A stretch of DNA of 64,000 nucleotides from Sphagnum compactum (Eukaryota; Bryophyta; Sphagnopsida; Sphagnales): the NCBI GenBank assembly GCA_965153455.1, contig OZ234500.1, positions 11,346,001 through 11,410,000 on the forward strand. Direction: 5' to 3'. Below, in pieces: positions 58,742-64,000 of the stretch (position 1 is the stretch's first letter; every line of letters begins with the position of its first letter). Below the pieces are notes generated by a model. It had not been told where the DNA came from and ran no database searches. It saw nothing but the letters and a program-made list of their open reading frames with translations. The translations under genes were made by a program, and so were the position numbers.

Positions 58742-61700
58742 TTGTTTGCTTGTAATAAGTCCCCTTCACGATTCTGCATTGTTGTTGTAGTAGTTAGTAC
58801 CTGAGCACCTCCGTTTTCCTTGTAGCGAATGACAGTTCCTGATGGTAAAACAGAACGCCATAATTCCACATCGCCCTTTTCCTTGAGGAGTATGTCGCGT
58901 ATTGTTTGTGTGTTGCTTATGGGGAGTTCCTTGGCTTCTTCTTCCTTTGCAGCAGCAGCGGCAGCGGCAGGTTGTTGTTGTTGTGAGGTGTCTTTGTTTG
59001 ATGGCTCCTTCCCCTTTGGAGGAGCTTCTTTCCCTTTGCCTGCTGCTTCCTTCTTCCCTGCAGGAGGTTCTTTTTCTTTGCCTCCTGCTGCTGCTGCTGC
59101 TTCTTTCCCTTTGGGAGGCACTTTCCCAACACTCTTTGTTGAGCTTGCTGCTGGAGAAGGAGGAGACTCCAGGAATGTTGCTGCTGCAACATCTCCTTTT
59201 CCCATACGGTTTGTTATGACCCACAATTGCATACAAAACCAAAAGTTTGACAAAATTTCTTCTGAGATGCTGCTGCTGCTGCTGATCAGTATTCTCCCTC
59301 ATTTTCTTCAATGGATTTTTCCAAAATTCTAGTGCAGCATGCATGGCAGCAGGAGCAGCAACACAGAGGTATACTACTAGCTGGTGGTGGATCATATTAC
59401 CTCCTCCTTTGTTCAGGGAAGTAGTTGTAGTACTACTACTAGTGCTGTTGCTTTGTTTTTGCTTGGCATAGATTTTGGAAGGGAACATCAAAACTGCGCC
59501 GGTGGAAGTGAGCTCAAAAGTTTGGCTGGCAACGGTGGTAACTTGGACACTCATGCTTCCATCTTTTGCCAGAAAGAAACAGACAACAACACCATCTCTT
59601 AGAGATGCAACAATGCTCTTTTCCATGTCACCCACATTTGGTTTGTTATCATGGTTGTTGTTCATGACCGCACGCATCATTATCATGTTTCCATCCTGCA
59701 AATCCCCACCCATCAAACAGTTGATTTCCATTGAAGCAAAATCTCTCTTATTATAACACATGGTACCTTTGTAATGAAGAAGACCTTTGTGTTTCATGTT
59801 TTGTGTCTTGACAATAGCATTGAAATTTCATGATGCAAACATTTTGAGGATTTTTGGAATTGTGTTAATAACCTTCTTGCACTTTGAAACAAAGACTTTG
59901 CAATCCCAAGTTGATGGCTTTTCAACAAATTGTGCAAATATAAGAGCAATTATTGAGATCCACAAATGCAAGAAACCAACTTTGACTCTGTGTGTGTGTG
60001 TGTTTGTGACCTTGATCACAGTGGTGGATGGCTCCCACTGGATAGGGGACATTGATGGGAGCCCACACCACACAAGGCCTTGTTCCTCAGTTAAATGGCA
60101 CCGGAACCTTTCTATAATAGTTGCATAGTTTTCCTCCATCTCATAAACCGCATGTTTGCTTGTCATGGTCATTGCAGGTGATGGGGAGTCCATTTTTGCT
60201 ACAAAAGAAGCAAACCCGACCTGACAAAAAAAGCAAAATTTGCAGGTGGAAAAGTAATCCAAAAAGAAAGGTTTTGAATGAGAAAATTCTACAATGCCAT
60301 GATTTAGACTTGAGATCATACAATTTGTGCAGAGTAATTGGAATTTTTTTCTGAAGTTCAGTGCAGGACAACTTAGCAGGTACGTAATTTATTCCCCTTA
60401 AGGAAAATCTGCAAAACTATTTCAAACTTTGTGCATGGGGCTTCTTGATTGATCCCTGTAGATCTCTAATTTCTTACTTGAGATGGAATGGCGCCTTCCC
60501 ATTCATGGTCCCGGTCATCTGCAAAAAGAGCAATAAGGAGGCAATCTTCATCCCTGTCATACTTGAAAGTCTCATATGGAAGAAGACATTTTGTTTGCCC
60601 ATATACTTCTCCAAGCAATCCATCAGCAAAGGCCTCAAGATACCGACGATCAAGGATAGTTGTGAATGGGTAAAAAAACAAGCGGTCCTCCAAGGAAATT
60701 GTGGGTGGATCTGGCTCTGGTGGCGGGGTTGGTTGTCGATAAATTTTTACTCCTGGGCACCCACAATCAATCAGATACTTCTCTTTTTCCTTCCTTCTTT
60801 GCTCTTCTGCTTCTTCTTCTGTAACTTGGACCTCATCAATTTCTTCACCCATTTCTTGGGCACTTATGGCAGATCCCTCTATAGAGCTCTTTGGGTGAAA
60901 ACTCTCAGACGGATCCTCTATTTTGAAAGCCATTTTTCGATCTTCTTGCAGCATTTCCAGAAACATTTTCTGTCGAATGCAGCAAACACTCAAAGGAAAG
61001 TCAATACTATATAAAGCATAGTAATAACACATGAGCATGCCCATAACCCTAAAATCAATTGCCAACACCAACATTGGGTGATCTTACATAAATCATGTTG
61101 ACAACAACTCAATTTGAATTGGATCATTGCAAATCTCAAAGTCTACCGAGCTTTATATCCTTGAATGAATATTTGCAAGACTTCTTGAGACTTGGTAGAC
61201 TCGAGGTCTTCAACTTGGAGACTAGGAGATCAAGAGATATCTCTCCTGCTAGTCATTTAAGAATTTGCAATCCAGCAATCATCGTAACTAGATGGAAATG
61301 TTTGGAGATTTCAAAGATTCATGCACTCACAAGTTTCCTGTATCTTTGCACTGCAGCAAGATTAACTGGAATCAAGGGGAATTTCGCTGCCCTGGGGTCC
61401 TCTGGAATTTCCATAACCACAGGTGGACCATAGATATCATCAAGCACACGGGTGGTAGGGCCAGCTGGAAACTTTGGTCCACCATTTGCAAACAACTGTA
61501 GAGCTGTTAAGCAAGCTCCTCTTTTCTCCTCAGAGAGAAAAGGAGTCTTAGGCAAGAAGCTTCTCTTTTTACCTGAGAAACAAGAGTAAACAACAAAGTA
61601 AGTGCACAATAATGTTATAGCCATCTTGATATACTGGATCATGACAAGAATTTTCCTTTTCCCCCATTGAATTAGCTCGTGGATTTTATGGGTAGGTGAT

Positions 61701-63678
61701 GAGAACTTTTGAGTTGACCAAAGTTTTCGGGTACAAATGAATGTCGTTCTACAATCTCTTACTAAAGGTCTACCTGGATAACTGAGTAGGCTCAACATAT
61801 GCTTTTCCACTCGGTTAACATCAACTGAATCCAAGAATGATAGGGGCAAGTCAGCTGTGACAAACTGGGTAGCTGCTCGTCGAGCTCGACTGAATTCTTG
61901 AACCACTAGTAAATGCTCTTCATCCTCTTGTGTCCGAGTGGAAGAACCTTGGGAGCTGATAGATGTTGTCTCTGATGATGTTAAGCTATCATCAATGTCC
62001 ATGGCAATAGAAGGTAGTCTAGCCCCATGAATTAATGCTGAACCAGTTTTTGAGCCTTGTGACTTTGGTTCAACCCCATGATCGACAGCAGTAACTGCTG
62101 TTTTATCTTTGCTTGTTCCTGAAGTGATAGCTATGGAAGCTCTCTTTTGGGCAATAGTTTTTTCTTCACCACCACCACCCACCACTGCAGGGGCCGATAT
62201 TGCAGCATCTTGTGCTGCTTGATCTTTGGCCATTTTTCTTGCATTTTCTTCTTCCTGATCAAACTCTGCTTGTATTTTGGCCAACAAATCCTTGAGAATG
62301 GTGGAAGGTCGGCGCATGCATGAGAGTCCATGACCCAATTTATGGAAAGAGTTTTCAAGGTCCTTAGCCAACTGCTTATTCGCTTTCGCAACTTCCAGAG
62401 CTTCCAGGTCTTCAATGGGACAGTTGTACACAGCAACTTGCTCAACCAAACAGTGCAAGATCACAGACACACTTACAAGCTCTGGTGGAACTTCATCCAA
62501 TAATGCTGTATAATACTTCATACTTACATCCTGGAAAAATCCCACAACAAAAGTACTAATAAACACTCAGAGCTTAGTTAATCAATGGATCCATGAAACT
62601 CAAGAGTAACAGCTTTTTAGTAACATACTATGAGTCTCTTCTGATCTGGAGAAGGTGTATATTAAGTTGATCAGACATGGGTTGTCATGTTTGGAAAAAT
62701 ATGATTCAATGTAGATCAAGGGAGTAAGCATTGCGATAGTTGTTTTTGGGGCTTTTGATTTTTTCCTGTTGCTGTTACCGATACAGAATCTCAAGAAATT
62801 ATGGAGTTTCTTTGAACAAAAGTTCCACACTAAATCAACTTCAAATATTGAGCTTTGGAATATAATGAATTAACCAACCTCGAATGGAACAGCTGCAGGA
62901 ATGACACAAGTCTCTGTAATGTTTTCCTCAAATGCATCGAAAGCTTTCATCTGCAGCACTAGGCATTGTGATGCGGAAATCACTGCTTTGGCAATTTGAT
63001 CATATGGCAAACTTGTTTCTGCTTTAGACTTTGGTTCTGCTTTCTTTGGTGCCGCAGCTGGTGCCTTTCCCCCTTTAGCAGGAGTTGATGATTGTGGTGG
63101 TGGTGGCACCGCTGCTGCTGCAACCTATTCACAAAAAAGAACTACCATTCATTGGAGTTCAAGGACTGGAGAACCAGAAGAAGTCAGAAATACATAATAT
63201 ATTGTTGTTGCAATTGATGGAAGAACATGAATACCTCAGTGTCAGGAATCACAGCTTCCTCATACAATACATCCATGATTGGAATTTTTCTGCATGGATG
63301 ATCCAATGCTGCTGACTTAGCTAGCGCCTTCAATTCCTCAATGAATGGTGGCACGGGTATTGGTTCTGGAGGAGGCACTTCTTGTGGTGGAGTGGGTTGT
63401 ACTGGTGGTGCTGCTGCTGCTGGAGATGCTTTGTCATCATGACCAGGTTGGGGTAGTAGGTGAGATGGGGGGGATAACAGTGATGGTGGTGGTGGTGGTG
63501 GTGGTGGTGGTTTTTTTGCAAGGTTGAAAACTGCTCGGAATATATTTTTCACACTTGCATGATTAGCAAGAGTTTCAGCAGTGTCACCAAAACCCAAACA
63601 CCAGTAGATTCGAGTTGTGGTGAAAGGGTCTTCCTTCATTGTGTCTCCTTTGATTTGCCAATACCTCGCCACTTTTGT
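49324..63678 (-). CDS. SPAG17: SPAG17/PF6 central-apparatus (C1a projection) protein, 5' end outside the window
   Basis: Twenty-seven exons join to 2432 residues plus stop: 63678-63235, 63124-62879, 62530-61774, 61572-61331, 60969-60478, 60220-60011, 59695-59401, 59183-58801, 58620-58519, 58426-58276, 58039-57273, 56340-56098, 55926-55644, 55345-55128, 54932-54165, 54001-53687, 53443-53294, 52960-52871, 52593-52498, 52063-52037, 51890-51780, 51339-51226, 51051-50945, 50769-50571, 50364-50266, 49938-49867 and 49641-49324. The protein builds the C1a projection of the motile-cilium central pair. Matches to human SPAG17 follow in order: KYYTALLDEVPPELVSVSV with ILHCLVEQVAV, YDPDSGNEIMTREDLVVV, YPRLFVIHDGGHGYEIL, and a PapD-like C-terminal domain (AIDFHFVQIGTMK, RFQVKKLDKL, AEIVTENEIFTLPIRAYV). 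Low-complexity Pro, Lys/Glu and Ala linkers lie between. The tail adds a CxxC-x16-CxxC motif. Upper borders of the exons ending at 58426 and 58039 are weak; the rest are phase-consistent. Confidence 0.92.
52037..52063 (-). other. 27-nt microexon of SPAG17
   Basis: An acceptor (GTATTGCAG) and donor (GTACCT) bracket nine codons, PQTPKPRPQ, in phase with the exons on either side and matching the Pro-rich linker composition around it. It could be skipped without changing frame. Confidence 0.6.
56391..56870. repeat. Minisatellite of 57/60-bp units in a SPAG17 intron
   Basis: About eight units start CAACATCTACAGACATGAAG and end near GATTGCAATGTG; most are 57 bases and two are 60. The array lies in the intron before exon 56340-56098, and the first unit's start reaches to within ~50 bases of that exon. 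On the gene's strand each unit carries a TGTCTGTAG|ATGTTG sequence resembling a splice acceptor. Confidence 0.9.
57012..57043. repeat. (TA)n microsatellite in a SPAG17 intron
   Basis: About 15 TA dinucleotides within the intron between exons 58039-57273 and 56340-56098. Nearby 57222-57239 is (GA)n. Confidence 0.9.
58230..58741. repeat. (CT)n and (GT)n microsatellites in SPAG17 introns
   Basis: (CT)n at about 58232-58261 lies just below exon 58426-58276, and (GT)n at about 58711-58741 lies between exons 59183-58801 and 58620-58519. Both make long artificial frames (RERERE; THTHTH). Confidence 0.85.
63482..63510 (-). repeat. (GGT)n trinucleotide repeat coding for a proline run in SPAG17
   Basis: The run encodes nine consecutive Pro residues (on minus) in the exon 63678-63235, at the start of the Pro-rich linker after the KNIFRAVFNLAKK segment. 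Length polymorphism would change protein length without shifting frame. Confidence 0.85.
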
Positions 63679-64000
63679 CTGTCAAATTAGCTCATAAAAC
63701 ATTATTCTTGGGGTACTCGTTAGTGCACGCAAGTCTCTATTACTCTGAATTTTCAATCCAAGCCTTTCTAAAGTGCAATTATACACATACCCAACAGTTG
63801 TGATTTGTGAAACTTGGTCAAACATCCCAGTGCAATTTTTTCTGCTAAAGATCGAGAGCTCGTAATCTCCCCACCTGCCATGGGTGGCAGTACTTCAGGC
63901 AGAGAGAGCTTCTTAGTCAAGCAAGCTTTGGATGGCTTCTTGAACAATTGTACTTCATTACAATTTGCAAGTTTTGGGTGTTAAGGTCCAAAGAGACAAC
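63679..64000. other. Right edge: intron of SPAG17 or upstream sequence
   Basis: The acceptor for the exon ending at 63678 (TTTGACAG on minus) shows that the gene continues to the right. One open minus-strand stretch near 63791-63952 was tested as the next exon but ends in the wrong phase. Nothing else was recognised. Confidence 0.5.

Noticed and set aside
58766-59797. 343-aa minus-strand ORF taken as one exon
   Set aside because: It crosses the intron between SPAG17 exons 59695-59401 and 59183-58801, and its second half is in the wrong frame relative to the conserved downstream protein.
63791-63952. Open minus-strand stretch (LFKKPSKACLTKKLSL...) with a good GTATGT donor, as the next upstream SPAG17 exon
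   Set aside because: It ends in phase 1, while the exon ending at 63678 must be entered in phase 0; phase 1 entry there meets a stop. No similarity to SPAG17 was seen.

Overview
This window looks like nuclear DNA of a land plant that makes swimming sperm: a bryophyte, lycophyte or fern, or less likely a cycad or Ginkgo. Four plant-type genes with short, canonical GT-AG introns are present, together with telo-box and (TTTAGGG)n-type motifs. The right 15 kb encodes the ciliary central-apparatus protein SPAG17/PF6. Flowering plants have no flagella and lack that gene. I cannot name the species.

Layout. 1-7.3 kb is AT-rich, degenerate transposon-derived sequence, including the relic of an integrase-core (DDE) element at about 1.0-2.2 kb. 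7.4-8.25 kb is an intronless 282-aa ORF of unknown family with a 20-residue motif repeated, the second copy ending at the stop codon. 10.9-15.0 kb (+) is a seven-exon SANT/Myb-like gene related to Arabidopsis At1g09710/At1g58220. 16.2-25 kb is a transposon block: a ~500-bp foldback element, a 4.2-kb element with inverted termini and a 9-bp target duplication (MULE-like, non-autonomous), and a decayed PIF/Harbinger element with its two genes convergent. 25.3-28.5 kb (+) is a seven-exon organellar YebC/DUF28 gene. 30.7-37.5 kb (-) is a 15-exon alanine aminotransferase with a mitochondrial-type presequence. 37.5-44.2 kb holds repeats and an unresolved minus-strand coding candidate. 44.2-46.6 kb (+) is the augmin subunit AUG2, followed by two phase-compatible open exons of unknown status. 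49.3-63.7 kb (-) is SPAG17/PF6, 27 exons recognised, N-terminus beyond the right edge.

The genes are unrelated housekeeping or cell-structure loci: amino-acid metabolism, organelle expression, microtubule nucleation and the sperm axoneme. AUG2 and SPAG17 are both microtubule proteins but act in different structures, and their convergent neighbourhood implies no shared pathway. Exon boundaries were worked out by hand from splice motifs, reading phase and remembered homologues, so they are predictions. Phases close without conflict across each gene listed as a CDS; two SPAG17 boundaries are flagged as uncertain.
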